Shown here piece after piece: positions 54,911-64,000 of a DNA stretch of 64,000 bases (its first letter is position 1; the number at the start of each line of letters is the position of its first letter). Origin of the DNA: Frankia nepalensis (GTDB lineage: Bacteria > Actinomycetota > Actinomycetes > Frankiales > Frankiaceae); contig NZ_JADWYU010000103.1 of assembly GCF_016786325.1 (NCBI RefSeq), positions 1 through 64,000 of the forward strand, written 5' to 3'. A program made the position numbers and the translations under genes. The notes beneath the pieces were generated by a model that was not told the DNA's origin, did not search any database, and saw only the letters and a program-made list of their open reading frames with translations.

Positions 54911-56404
54911 ATGACAGCCACCAGCGCCGAGACCGGCGATGCCGCCGGGACCGAAGGCGCCGCCAGGATCGAAGGCACCGCCCACCCGGACGGCGCCCGG
55001 CCGGTCGACGGCCCGGCCGGACGGGCTTCGGCGCCCCCCACTTCGCAGCCCCGCGCTTCGGCGCCTCCTACCTCGGCGCCCCTCAGCCTGACGCCGCGCC
55101 GGGTCAGGCCGCCGAGGCACCTCGCCGACCTGTCCCGCGAGGAGCGGCGGGCGCTGGCCGTGGAGCTCGGCCAGCCGGCCTTCCGGGCCGACCAGGTCGC
55201 GAGGCACTACTTCGCCCGGCTCGCCGCTCCTGGGGACACGGCGGGCATGACCGACCTGCCGGCCGCCGCCCGCGGCCCGCTGGCCGACGCCCTGCTGCCC
55301 CGGCTGCTGACCGCCGCGAGAACGCTGACCTGTGACGACGGCGCCACCCGCAAGACGGCGTGGCGCACCGTCGACGGCGCGATGATCGAGTCGGTGCTGA
55401 TGCGCTACCCGGACCGGGCGACCGTCTGCGTGTCCAGCCAGGCCGGCTGCGGCATGGGCTGCCCGTTCTGCGCGACCGGTCAGGGCGGGCTCATCCGCAA
55501 CCTGACGGTCGCCGAGATCGTCGAACAGGTCGTGGACGCCGCCCGGGTGCTGCGCCGCGGTGAACTGCCCGGTGGCGGCGCCCGTGGCCAGGAGGAGCGC
55601 GACGACGCGTCCGGGGCCCGCGGCCCGAGCGCTCAGACGAGCCTGTCCAACGTTGTGTTCATGGGGATGGGCGAGCCACTCGCCAACTACCGGGCGCTGG
55701 TCACGGCGCTGCGCCGCCTCACCCAGCCGCCGCCGGACGGGCTCGGCCTGTCCGCCCGGTCGCTCACGGTCTCGACGGTGGGGCTGGTGCCGGCGATCGG
55801 CCGGCTGGCGCGCGAGGGGCTGCCGGTGCGGCTCGCGGTCTCGCTGCACGCCCCGGACGACGAGCTGCGCGACACCCTGGTGCCGGTCAACACCCGCTGG
55901 AAGGTGGCCGAGGTGCTTGACGCCGCCTGGGAGTACGCGGCGCTGACCGGCCGGCGGGTCAGCATCGAGTACGCGCTCATCGACGACGTCAACGACCAGC
56001 CGGAGCGGGCCGACCTGCTCGCCCGGCTGCTCGCCGGCCGGCTGGCGCACGTCAACCTGATCCCGCTGAACCCGACCCGCGGGGTGGACTGGCGCGCGAG
56101 CGCCGCGACGCGGGAACGCGAGTTCGTCGCCCGGCTGCGCGCCCGCGGGATCACGACCACCGTCCGCGACACCCGGGGCCGGGAGATCGAGGCCGCCTGC
56201 GGCCAGCTCGCCGCGGACGGCACCGCCGGCGGGAGCCTCGGGGCCCGTCGGCGAGGCGGCGGCGCCGTGCCCACCGGTCCGGCCGATCTCGGCGACCTCG
56301 CCGATCTGGACCTTGCCGATCTGGACCTCCCCGGCCTGGAGGGCGCTGGGCTGGACGGCGCCGTCGGCTCCGGCGAAGCGGACGTGGCCCGTGGCCGTCG
56401 ATAA
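54911..56404 (+). CDS. rlmN: 23S rRNA (A2503-C2) / tRNA (A37-C2) methyltransferase RlmN
   Basis: Radical-SAM methyltransferase. About 497 residues. The iron-sulfur cysteines are C180-x3-C184-x2-C187 ([16 protein letters not shown]). Also visible: [45 protein letters not shown] and the methyl-carrier Cys in IEAACGQL. The N-terminal ~65 residues are low-complexity with a repeated SAPPTS. After the catalytic core, a ~70-residue tail contains a [15 protein letters not shown] repeat. A ~45-residue insert lies before [12 protein letters not shown] at 54911 is chosen near the open-frame limit. Confidence 0.93.
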   Translation: MTATSAETGDAAGTEGAARIEGTAHPDGARPVDGPAGRASAPPTSQPRASAPPTSAPLSLTPRRVRPPRHLADLSREERRALAVELGQPAFRADQVARHYFARLAAPGDTAGMTDLPAAARGPLADALLPRLLTAARTLTCDDGATRKTAWRTVDGAMIESVLMRYPDRATVCVSSQAGCGMGCPFCATGQGGLIRNLTVAEIVEQVVDAARVLRRGELPGGGARGQEERDDASGARGPSAQTSLSNVVFMGMGEPLANYRALVTALRRLTQPPPDGLGLSARSLTVSTVGLVPAIGRLAREGLPVRLAVSLHAPDDELRDTLVPVNTRWKVAEVLDAAWEYAALTGRRVSIEYALIDDVNDQPERADLLARLLAGRLAHVNLIPLNPTRGVDWRASAATREREFVARLRARGITTTVRDTRGREIEAACGQLAADGTAGGSLGARRRGGGAVPTGPADLGDLADLDLADLDLPGLEGAGLDGAVGSGEADVARGRR

Positions 56405-57800
56405 TCCTTCCTCCCGCGGCACCCCCGTGGGCCGTGGCATATCCGGCTCGACTGGCCGGGGACCGGTCCGGACGGGTGAAGCTCGTGGTTCCGCCCGGGC
56501 CGGTGAGGCCGATTCGGGCGGCCCAGGCGTCTCGGCCCGGCGGGTCTCCGCCGGCTCCGCCACCGGCCGGCCGGTGGCCGGCCGCGCCGGCGCGCGGGGG
56601 CGCCGGGCGGGCTCCCGCCGCGCGGGCGGCTCCGCCGGTGGCCGGGCCTCGGCGCCGAACAGGACCACCACCGTCTGGCTGCCCATCGCCGCCGCGCTCG
56701 TGGTGGTCGCCCTGCTGCTCGGGTACGCGTTCGTGAGCGACCCAGGCGACGAGCCGACGGCCGGCGGAGACGGCCTCGCGGCGGCCGCCGCGAGAGCCGG
56801 GTACCCCGAGGACGCCAGCGAGCCGGGAGACGAAGGCGGCGACGGCGGCGGCTCAGGGGCCGATGACGGCGCCTCCGTCATCGTTCCCGTTGGCCCGAGC
56901 GGCTGCGAGACCGGCAAGACCCTGCCCGCGGGCGTGACGACCGAGACGGTCACCGTTGGCAAGTCCAAGCGGAGCTTCCTGCTCGCCGTCCCGGCGGACA
57001 CGCCGGCCGGCGAGCCGCGCCCGCTGATCCTGAACTTCCACGCGGCCGGCCAGCCACCGACCGACCTGGAGGCCTACACCGGCCTCGCTGGGGAAGCGAC
57101 GAAGCAGGGGTATGTCGTCGTCGACCCGGCCGGTGTGGACAACCGGTGGAACTTCGCCTCCTCGGGCGGAGGCCAGCCGGACGACATCGCGTTCGTCGCC
57201 GCGTTGCTGGCCGACCTGCGTACCCGCGGCTGCCTGGCGGACGGACGAGTCTTCGCCACCGGGTTCGGGGACGGCGCCGACATGGCGGTCGCCGCCAGCT
57301 GCGCGCTGCCCGGCCGGATCGCGGCGATCGTCTCCGTTGCCGGCAGCGTCGTCCCGGCCGACTGCGAGAAGCCGATCACGAACCTGTTCGAGATCCACGG
57401 GGCCGAGGACCCGGTCGCGCCCTGGGACGGCGGCGGCGCGCCGCGGGCCACGCCATCCGGCGAGGTCACCGCGCAGCCGGTGACCGAGCGCCTCGGCCGC
57501 TACGCCCGGGGCGCCGGCTGTGACGCGGAGCCGACCAACCAGCAGCTGCCCGGGCTCGGCGAGCTGACCGCGTGGGCCTGCGATGGCAAGCCCGATGTCG
57601 GCGCGCTCCGGGTGGCCAGGGGTGGCCACACCTGGCCGCAGGCCGAGGCGCGCCCCGATCTCGGCCCGACGGCGACCTCGTTCAGCGCGACGGTCGTAAG
57701 TCTGCTGTACTTCCGGGCCCATCCGGTGGTCGGTGCCGTGGTGTCGCCGACCTCGCCCGGTCTGGCTCAGTCCCTCGGTGACGCGCTCGCGGGCGGCTGA
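56391..57800 (+). CDS. Membrane-anchored esterase-like (LpqC/PHB-depolymerase type) protein
   Basis: About 469 residues. A basic Gly/Arg/Ser-rich N-terminus (~90 residues), one transmembrane helix ([20 protein letters not shown]), an acidic linker, then an alpha/beta-hydrolase domain like poly(3-hydroxybutyrate) depolymerase/feruloyl esterases: [48 protein letters not shown] (Asp340), GGHTWPQ (His413). The nucleophile elbow GxSxG reads G-F-G-D-G at 291-295, so the catalytic Ser is replaced by Gly293 (codon GGG at 57267). Probably catalytically inactive by the standard mechanism. GTG at 56391 overlaps rlmN by 14 bp. Confidence 0.8.
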   Translation: MAVDNPSSRGTPVGRGISGSTGRGPVRTGEARGSARAGEADSGGPGVSARRVSAGSATGRPVAGRAGARGRRAGSRRAGGSAGGRASAPNRTTTVWLPIAAALVVVALLLGYAFVSDPGDEPTAGGDGLAAAAARAGYPEDASEPGDEGGDGGGSGADDGASVIVPVGPSGCETGKTLPAGVTTETVTVGKSKRSFLLAVPADTPAGEPRPLILNFHAAGQPPTDLEAYTGLAGEATKQGYVVVDPAGVDNRWNFASSGGGQPDDIAFVAALLADLRTRGCLADGRVFATGFGDGADMAVAASCALPGRIAAIVSVAGSVVPADCEKPITNLFEIHGAEDPVAPWDGGGAPRATPSGEVTAQPVTERLGRYARGAGCDAEPTNQQLPGLGELTAWACDGKPDVGALRVARGGHTWPQAEARPDLGPTATSFSATVVSLLYFRAHPVVGAVVSPTSPGLAQSLGDALAGG

Positions 57801-58010
57801 CCCGGTTCGCCGCGGCTGGCCGCGGCCGGGGCGATCGGCGCCGATGTGGCGAACTTCTCCACTTCCTCCCGAGTTCTGGGGAACCGGGCGCTGGAGCTGC
57901 GCGATCGCGGGCAGCGGCGTCGGGAGGTCCGCGGGAGCTGTCATGAACCGAACAGGGGTGAAGCGAACAGGCCGTCGTCGGGCGGTGGATGGGCCTGCGA
58001 CAATGGGGTG

Positions 58011-59237
58011 GTGTCGCAGCCGCGGGTCGTTCGTGAGGTCGTTCTGCTCGGGTCGACGGGATCGATCGGGACTCAGGCAATCGATGTAGTTCGCCGCAAC
58101 CCGGACAAGTTCCGGGTGGTCGGACTGCTCGGGGGCGGAGGGCGGGTGGATCTGCTCGCCCAGCAGGCCCTCGACCTGGGTGTCGAAGTGGTAGGGGTGG
58201 CGGCCGCGTCCGCCGCGCAGGATCTCCAGATCGCGTTCTACGCGGAGGCGTCCAAGCGCGGGTTCCGGCGTGGCGAGTTCGCCGTCCCGAAGATCCTGGC
58301 TGGTCCGGAGGCGGCGATCGAGATCGCCGCCTGGCCCTGCGACGTCGTGCTCAACGGCGTCACCGGGTCCGTCGGCCTCGCGCCGACGCTGTCCGCGCTC
58401 GCCGCCGGGCGCACCGTCGCCCTGGCGAACAAGGAGTCGTTGGTGGCCGGCGGGCCACTGGTGCTCGACGCGCTCGACGGCGACCCCGACCGGCTGATCC
58501 CGGTGGACTCCGAGCACTCGGCGCTGGCGCAGTGCCTGCGCGGCGGCCGGCGCGAGGAGGTGCGCAAGCTGGTGCTCACCGCCAGCGGCGGGCCGTTCCG
58601 CGGCAAGCGCCGGGAGGAGCTGGCCGCCGTCACCCGGGAGCAGGCGCTGGCCCACCCGACCTGGGACATGGGCCCGTTCGTCACGATCAACTCCGCCACC
58701 CTGATGAACAAGGGGCTGGAGCTGATCGAGGCGCACCTGTTCTTCGGTGTCCCCTACGACGACATCGCGGTGGTCGTGCACCCGCAGTCGCTGGTGCACT
58801 CGATGGTCGAGTTCTATGACGGTTCGACGATCGCGCAGGTCTCGCCGCCGGACATGCGGCTGCCGATCGCGCTCGCGCTCGGCTGGCCCGACCGGGTTCC
58901 CGAGGCGCAGCGCCCGATGGACTGGACCACGGCCCAGACCATGACGTTCTTCCCGCTCGACGACGAGGCCTTCCCGTCCGTCGGGCTGGCCCGTGACTCG
59001 GGTAAGCGAGGCGGAACCGCGCCCGCGGTGTTCAACGCGGCCAACGAGGAAGCGGTCGGGGCCTTCCTGGCCGGGAAGCTGCCGTTCGTTCGGATCGTCG
59101 ACATCGTCGCCGAGGTGCTCTCCGAGCACGAGGTGATCGCGAAGCCCACGCTCGAGGAGGTGTACGCCACCGAACGGGAGGCGCGCGCCGCGGCCGGACG
59201 GCTGATCGAGCGGGAAGGCACGGTGGTGTCCCGGTGA
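58011..59237 (+). CDS. dxr: 1-deoxy-D-xylulose 5-phosphate reductoisomerase
   Basis: Converts DXP to MEP with NADPH, the committed step of non-mevalonate isoprenoid synthesis. About 408 residues: [20 protein letters not shown] (NADPH loop), [15 protein letters not shown], the metal site in [59 protein letters not shown] and [16 protein letters not shown] at 58011 starts at the family N-terminus. The ~210-bp spacer upstream holds a possible promoter (TGCGACAAT) but no gene. Coupled by GTGA to the protease gene. Confidence 0.95.
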   Translation: MSQPRVVREVVLLGSTGSIGTQAIDVVRRNPDKFRVVGLLGGGGRVDLLAQQALDLGVEVVGVAAASAAQDLQIAFYAEASKRGFRRGEFAVPKILAGPEAAIEIAAWPCDVVLNGVTGSVGLAPTLSALAAGRTVALANKESLVAGGPLVLDALDGDPDRLIPVDSEHSALAQCLRGGRREEVRKLVLTASGGPFRGKRREELAAVTREQALAHPTWDMGPFVTINSATLMNKGLELIEAHLFFGVPYDDIAVVVHPQSLVHSMVEFYDGSTIAQVSPPDMRLPIALALGWPDRVPEAQRPMDWTTAQTMTFFPLDDEAFPSVGLARDSGKRGGTAPAVFNAANEEAVGAFLAGKLPFVRIVDIVAEVLSEHEVIAKPTLEEVYATEREARAAAGRLIEREGTVVSR

Positions 59238-60415
59238 TGCTGCTCGGCATCGTCGCCTTCGTGGCGGCGCTGCTCATCTCGGTGTGCCTGCACGAGGCCG
59301 GGCATTTCTTCACCGCTCGGCACTACGGCATGAAGGCCTCCCGGTTCTTCGTCGGCTTCGGCCCGACCCTGTGGTCACGCAAGCGCGGCGAGACGGAGTA
59401 CGGCGTCAAGGCGATCCCGGCCGGGGGCTTCGTCAAGATCGAGGGGATGACCCCGCTCGAGGAGATCGACCCGGCCGACGTCCCGCGGGCGTTCTACAAC
59501 AAGCCCGCCCGCGCCCGGCTGGTGGTGATGTCGGCGGGCTCGATCGTCCACTTCATCATCGCCATCGTCCTGATCTACGGCGTCCTGCTGACCCTGGGCA
59601 CGCCGAAGGTGAGCGAGAACAAGATCGGCGCCACCAGCTGCGTGGCGACCACCGCCGAGTGCTCCGGGTCCGGGCCGGCGGCGGCCGCCGGCATGCGCCC
59701 GGGCGACCGGGTGATCAGCTTCGACGGCGTGCCGATCACGAAGTGGCAGCAGTTCACCCAGCTGGTTCGCGAGCACGGCGCGGGTCAGGCCACCGTGGTG
59801 GTCGACCGGGACGGCGAGCGCGTCACCCTGACACCCACGCTCGTCGAGGTGCTGCGCGACCGGGCGACCGGCGGGGAGGGGAAGGACCCGGTCGGCGCGA
59901 TCGGCGTCAAACCGGGCATCGACTCCGAGCGCTACGGCCCGATCGCGGCGATCCCGCGCACCGGTGACGTCATCTGGACCGGCGTCACCGGGATGTACGA
60001 GACCCTGACCCACCGGCTCGACGATCTGGGCAACCTGTTCAGCGACAACCGGGACCCGGCCGGCTTCGTCAGTGTCGTGGGCGCGGCGCGCATCGGTGGC
60101 GACGTCGTCGCCGCCCCGGACAGCTCCTGGCCGGACCGGATCCGTGACTTCCTGGTCCTGGTCGCGGCGATCAACCTGGCTGTCGGGATCTTCAACCTGT
60201 TGCCGCTGTTGCCGCTGGACGGTGGCCACATCGCCGTCCTCGCGTTCGAGCAGGCCAGGCACGGGCTGCGGCGGCTGCGTGGCTACCGTGGTCCCGTGCA
60301 GCGGGTGGACTTCGCGAAGCTGTTACCAGCCACCTACGCGACGGTGATCGTGCTGCTCGGATTCAGCCTGCTCATCCTGTCCGCCGACATCGTCAACCCG
60401 ATCCGTCTGCAGTGA
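59234..60415 (+). CDS. rip1: Intramembrane site-2 protease (M50, Rip1/RseP type)
   Basis: Regulated intramembrane metalloprotease that cleaves membrane-bound anti-sigma factors in mycobacteria. 393 residues. The zinc motif HEAGH is in the first transmembrane helix ([17 protein letters not shown]). A single PDZ domain ([20 protein letters not shown]) sits in the middle, and the second metal-binding segment [12 protein letters not shown] in a C-terminal helix. A short Cys-containing loop ([16 protein letters not shown]) precedes the PDZ. Flanked by dxr and ispG exactly as Rv2869c. Confidence 0.93.
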   Translation: MMLLGIVAFVAALLISVCLHEAGHFFTARHYGMKASRFFVGFGPTLWSRKRGETEYGVKAIPAGGFVKIEGMTPLEEIDPADVPRAFYNKPARARLVVMSAGSIVHFIIAIVLIYGVLLTLGTPKVSENKIGATSCVATTAECSGSGPAAAAGMRPGDRVISFDGVPITKWQQFTQLVREHGAGQATVVVDRDGERVTLTPTLVEVLRDRATGGEGKDPVGAIGVKPGIDSERYGPIAAIPRTGDVIWTGVTGMYETLTHRLDDLGNLFSDNRDPAGFVSVVGAARIGGDVVAAPDSSWPDRIRDFLVLVAAINLAVGIFNLLPLLPLDGGHIAVLAFEQARHGLRRLRGYRGPVQRVDFAKLLPATYATVIVLLGFSLLILSADIVNPIRLQ

Positions 60416-60435
60416 CCCGCGCTGACCCGTGCCGC

Positions 60436-60526
60436 TGGACCTCGGACCTCCCAGATCGGCGCCCGGACCTCCCGGATCGGCGAAGCCGATCCGGGAGGAA
60501 CCCCGGATCCGGCAGGAACCCGGGGA
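60436..60526. repeat. Free palindromic element between rip1 and ispG
   Basis: CCTCCCGGATCGGC-GAA-GCCGATCCGGGAGG (60468-60498) is a perfect 14-bp stem with a 3-base loop. It is preceded by a half copy (CCTCCCAGATCGGC) and followed by AACCCCGGATCCGGCAGGAA. Best-conserved copy of the dispersed family in this window; it may terminate or attenuate before ispG. Confidence 0.85.
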
Positions 60527-60583
60527 AAGAACCGCGCCGGGCACGCACACCGCTTCCGAATCCCAGTGAGGACTGAGGACACC

Positions 60584-61738
<1,155 letters not shown>

Positions 61739-61753
61739 AAAGCACGACGCTGG

Positions 61754-62605
61754 ATGGGCCTGCCGCTGCGGTCCACCCCTGTCCGGCTGCTCGACGACCG
61801 GGATCTGCCCGCGGTCCGTCAGCTGCTGGCCCGTGACCCGGTCACCGACGTGTTCGTCGCGTCCCGGGTGGAGGCGTGCGGGCTCGACCCGTGGCGGCTG
61901 GGCGCCGAGGTCTGGGGGCACATCGTCGACGGCAGGATCGCGGCGCTGTGCTACTCCGGCGCGAACCTGTGGCCGGTCGGCGCAGGGCCCGCCTCCGTGC
62001 GGCTGTTCGCGGAGCGGGCCCGGCGCGCCGGCCGGCGCTGCTCGTCGATCGTCGGCGAGGCCGGCTCGGTCGCCGAGCTCTGGCGCCACCTCGAGCCGGC
62101 ATGGGGCCCGGCCCGCGAAGTGCGCGCCGAGCAGCCGCTGCTCGTCATCGACGGCCCGCCGCTCATCGCGCCGGACCGGCTGGTTCGCCTGGTCCGACCC
62201 GACGAACTGGACGTGCTGCTGCCGGCCAGCGTCGCGATGTTCACCGAGGAGATCGGGGTGTCCCCGGTGGGCGCGGACGGCGGCACCCTCTACCGCGCCC
62301 GGGTCGCGGAGTTCATCGGACAGCGCCGCTCGTTCGCGCGGATCGAGGACGGGCGGGTGCTGTTCAAGGCGGAGATCGGCGCGGTCGCCGGCGGGGTCTG
62401 CCAGGTGCAGGGCGTCTGGGTCGACCCGTCGATGCGCGGCCGCGGGCTGGGCGCCGCCGGGACGGCCAGCGTCGTCGCCCTCGCCCAGAGCATGTACGCG
62501 CCGGTCGTGAGCCTCTACGTCAACGACTTCAACCTGCCCGCCCGCCGCGCCTACGCGCGGGTCGGCTTCGACCGCGTCGGCACCTTCGCGTCGGTGCTCT
62601 TTTGA
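61754..62605 (+). CDS. GNAT-family acetyltransferase (DUF4081 type)
   Basis: 283 residues in two halves, like M. tuberculosis Rv2867c at the same place. An N-terminal DUF4081-type domain (LPAVRQLLARDPVTDVFVAS, IVDGRIAALCYSGANLWPVG) precedes a C-terminal GNAT domain with the acetyl-CoA loop PSMRGRGLGAAGTASVVALA and VSLYVNDFNLPARRAYARVG. Substrate unknown. ATG at 61754, 15 bases after ispG, so probably co-transcribed with it. Confidence 0.9.
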   Translation: MGLPLRSTPVRLLDDRDLPAVRQLLARDPVTDVFVASRVEACGLDPWRLGAEVWGHIVDGRIAALCYSGANLWPVGAGPASVRLFAERARRAGRRCSSIVGEAGSVAELWRHLEPAWGPAREVRAEQPLLVIDGPPLIAPDRLVRLVRPDELDVLLPASVAMFTEEIGVSPVGADGGTLYRARVAEFIGQRRSFARIEDGRVLFKAEIGAVAGGVCQVQGVWVDPSMRGRGLGAAGTASVVALAQSMYAPVVSLYVNDFNLPARRAYARVGFDRVGTFASVLF

Positions 62606-62635
62606 TGGTTCGCTCCGTCCGGGCGGCGCGCTCCG

Positions 62636-63160
62636 GCCCCGTCCTTGCTTCGCTGCGGACGGGACCTCCGCGCGCCGTCCTCCTCCGCGAACGTGCGCTC
62701 CGGCGACCTCCGCTGCGGCCCGCCACTTCGCTTCGCTCGTGGCGGGCCTCCGCGGAGGCGCGCCTGCGCGCCAGCTCGGTTACGACGTTCTCGACCAGTC
62801 CATCCCGGGCTACCCCTTGCTGGGAGCCACTTCGCTTCGCTCGTGGTGGGTCTGCGTGGAGGCCCGTCAGTTCGGTATAGGGCGCCTCGGTCGGGTCTGT
62901 TCAGGGCTGCGTCCTCGCGGGGAGCCGCTTCGCTTTGCTCGTGGCGGGTGTCCGGGGATGCGGGTCTGCGTGGCAGTTCGGTTTCGGGGGCCTTGGTCGG
63001 GTCTGTTCAGGGTTGCGCCCTGGCGGGGAGCCGCTTCGCTTTGCTCGTGGCGGGTGTCCGGGGAGGCGCGCTTGCGTGGCAGTTCGGTTTTGGGGACCTT
63101 GGTCGGGTCTGTTCAGGGTTGTGCCCTCGCGGGGGAGCCATTCGCTTCGGTTGTGGTGGG
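62636..63160. repeat. Array of ~100-115-bp hairpin repeats
   Basis: Four to five imperfect tandem units starting near 62717, 62822, 62919, 63034 and 63130, with a related hairpin at 62636-62662. Units share a stem closing a TTCGCTTCGCTC loop: GGCCCGCCAC/GTGGCGGGCC (62717-62748), CCCGTCC/GGACGGG with loop TTGCTTCGCTGC at 62636. Units 3 and 4 also share GGCAGTTCGGTTT and CTTGGTCGGGTCTGTTCAG. Frames open across the array only because of composition; I see no protein family. Confidence 0.8.
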
Positions 63161-63172
63161 TGTCCGTGGGGG

Positions 63173-63386
63173 GGCTCTGGCTCAAATTCGGTGGTAACGC
63201 GGAGTCACCGCACACCGCAGCCCCGTGCGTGCCGCGTATGTCGGATATCGGCTCGTTTGGAGATGTCGCCGTGGCGGTCGAGGGACTCGGAAACGATCAC
63301 CAGGCATCTGGTTCGGTCGTGTTCGCCGCCTGCCGCGTCGACTGCGCCTGCTAACAGACGGTCACCACCGAATTCGAGCCAGAGCC
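63173..63386. mobile_element. 214-bp MITE-like element with 26-bp inverted ends and 8-bp target duplication
   Basis: The left end begins GGCTCTGGCTCAAATTCGG (63173-63198) and the right end (63361-63386) is its reverse complement with two mismatches over 26 bp. The element is flanked by CGTGGGGG at 63165-63172 and again at 63387-63394. It contains no transposase. GGCTCT ends and an 8-bp duplication fit the ISL3 family, so a non-autonomous ISL3-type derivative is likely (inference). Confidence 0.75.
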
Positions 63387-63551
63387 CGTGGGGGTGTGTC
63401 TGCGTGCCGGTTCGGCTGTGAAGGCTTGAACGTTGTTCCCTGGACTGGCCCGTTCGGTTGGTCGGCCGGTCAAGAGGCGGCGGCGTCCAGCTGTTGGGGC
63501 CCGTCAGACCCGGCGCGCGCGCCCGGGCGCGGGGGACGGCAAGATGGAGAC

Positions 63552-64000
63552 ATGCAGATCTCCGCGCGCGCCGACTACGCTCTGCGCGCCCTGCTGACCC
63601 TGGCCGCCAGTGACGGTGGGCTGGTCAAGGGCGAGACCCTTGCCTCGGCGCAGGACCTGCCGCTGCGGTTCCTTGAGAACATCCTCACCGACCTGCGCCG
63701 CAGCGGGCTGGTGACCAGCCGGCGCGGCGCGGAGGGTGGCTATCAGCTGGCCCGGCCGGCCAGCGAGATCGACGTGGCGACGGTGATCAGGGCCACGGAC
63801 GGCCCGCTGGCCGGTGTGCGCGGCCGCCGTCCCGAGGAGGTCACCTACGAGGGCGCGGCCAAGAACCTGCAGGACGTGTGGATCGCCGTCCGGGTGAGCC
63901 TGCGCCAGGTGCTGGAGTCGGTCACGCTCGCCGACATCGCCACCGGCGAGCTTCCCGAGATCGTCCGGGAGCGCGGCCGCGTCCCCGGGGCCTGGGCGCC
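63552..64000 (+). CDS. Rrf2-family transcriptional regulator (partial)
   Basis: Runs off the window end; about 149 codons are visible. The N-terminal winged helix is typical: MQISARADYALRALLTLAAS, LPLRFLENILTDLRRSGLV and SRRGAEGGYQLARPASEIDV. The region that carries three Cys in IscR/NsrR (GVRGRRPEEVTYEGAAKNLQ) has none, so an iron-sulfur cluster of that type is unlikely. ATG at 63552 with GGAG upstream. The MITE-like element and a ~165-bp spacer precede it. Target genes unknown. Confidence 0.85.
   Translation, partial: MQISARADYALRALLTLAASDGGLVKGETLASAQDLPLRFLENILTDLRRSGLVTSRRGAEGGYQLARPASEIDVATVIRATDGPLAGVRGRRPEEVTYEGAAKNLQDVWIAVRVSLRQVLESVTLADIATGELPEIVRERGRVPGAWA

Noticed and set aside
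62645-63421. 258-codon and overlapping frames across the terminal repeat array
   Set aside because: Several frames are open in parallel because of the repeats, and none has coding features; they also run into the MITE-like element.

Overview
The window is a very GC-rich actinobacterial chromosome segment. Gene order, GTG/TTG starts, C+ type L28, short EF-Ts, DUF3515, DUF2469 and DUF2786 genes and many repeat-filled spacers suggest Frankia or a close relative (inference; no 16S rRNA is present). Order is broadly that of Mycobacterium tuberculosis from leuD-hupB-ppk to rip1-ispG-GNAT, so almost all of it is conserved core. The first 51 bases are not genomic: they match an Illumina Nextera i7 adapter, so the window begins at a contig end.

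Layout. 0.1-2.2 kb: leuD, with a 113-bp exact duplication of its 3' end, then hup. 2.2-9.4 kb: ppk1 (minus), a transglutaminase-like protein, a membrane-anchored EAL protein, and a minus-strand cofC/cyclase pair. 9.5-17.2 kb: gpsA, an extra MurA-type enzyme (minus), ddl, a DUF3515 lipoprotein, a RAM-domain protein, thiD, an SCP2-domain protein and rpmB. 17.5-25 kb: recG-(ORF)-rsmD-coaD, then yceD-rpmF-plsX-like-rnc-mutM. 25.4-35.8 kb: DUF2786, a small lipoprotein, acyP, a coiled-coil protein, smc, ftsY, ffh. 36.2-43.2 kb: rpsP-khpA-[tandem repeats]-rimM-trmD, rplS, lepB-rnhB-DUF2469. 43.4-49.3 kb: yraN-comM-dprA-hypothetical-xerC and a convergent M23-family gene. 49.8-62.6 kb: rpsB, tsf, pyrH-frr, cdsA, rlmN, an esterase-like protein, dxr-rip-ispG-GNAT. 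The last 1.4 kb holds tandem repeats, a 214-bp MITE-like element and the start of an Rrf2-family regulator.

How the genes work together. Protein synthesis and targeting dominate: ribosomal proteins S2, S16, L19, L28 and L32, EF-Ts, ribosome recycling factor, RimM, TrmD, RlmN, RsmD, and the SRP GTPases Ffh and FtsY with signal peptidase. Envelope and lipid supply comes from GpsA, PlsX-like, CdsA, MurA, Ddl and the two MEP-pathway enzymes Dxr and IspG. DNA maintenance comes from HU, SMC, RecG, MutM, RNase HII, DprA, ComM and XerC. Many junctions are ATGA/GTGA overlaps, which imply translational coupling.

The unusual content lies between and at the edges of genes. (1) A dispersed palindromic element (core GATCGGC-3 nt-GCCGATC with a GAACCCCGGATC flank) occurs as free hairpins in three spacers; related sequence appears inside the terminal extensions of cdsA, murA and lepB. 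(2) Two separate tandem hairpin arrays lie at 36.9-37.4 kb and 62.6-63.2 kb; the first shows a compensatory base-pair change between copies. (3) A 214-bp element at 63.2 kb has 26-bp inverted ends and a perfect 8-bp target duplication. (4) A 16-codon leader ORF with a strong ribosome-binding site overlaps the pyrH start. (5) Several family members lack a hallmark residue: the esterase nucleophile, the PlsX SAGNTGA-type motif, the cyclase Asp, the first GpsA dinucleotide-loop Gly and the first His of the M23 HxH motif. Two G/C homopolymer tracts (40.8 and 49.1 kb) look like sequence errors.
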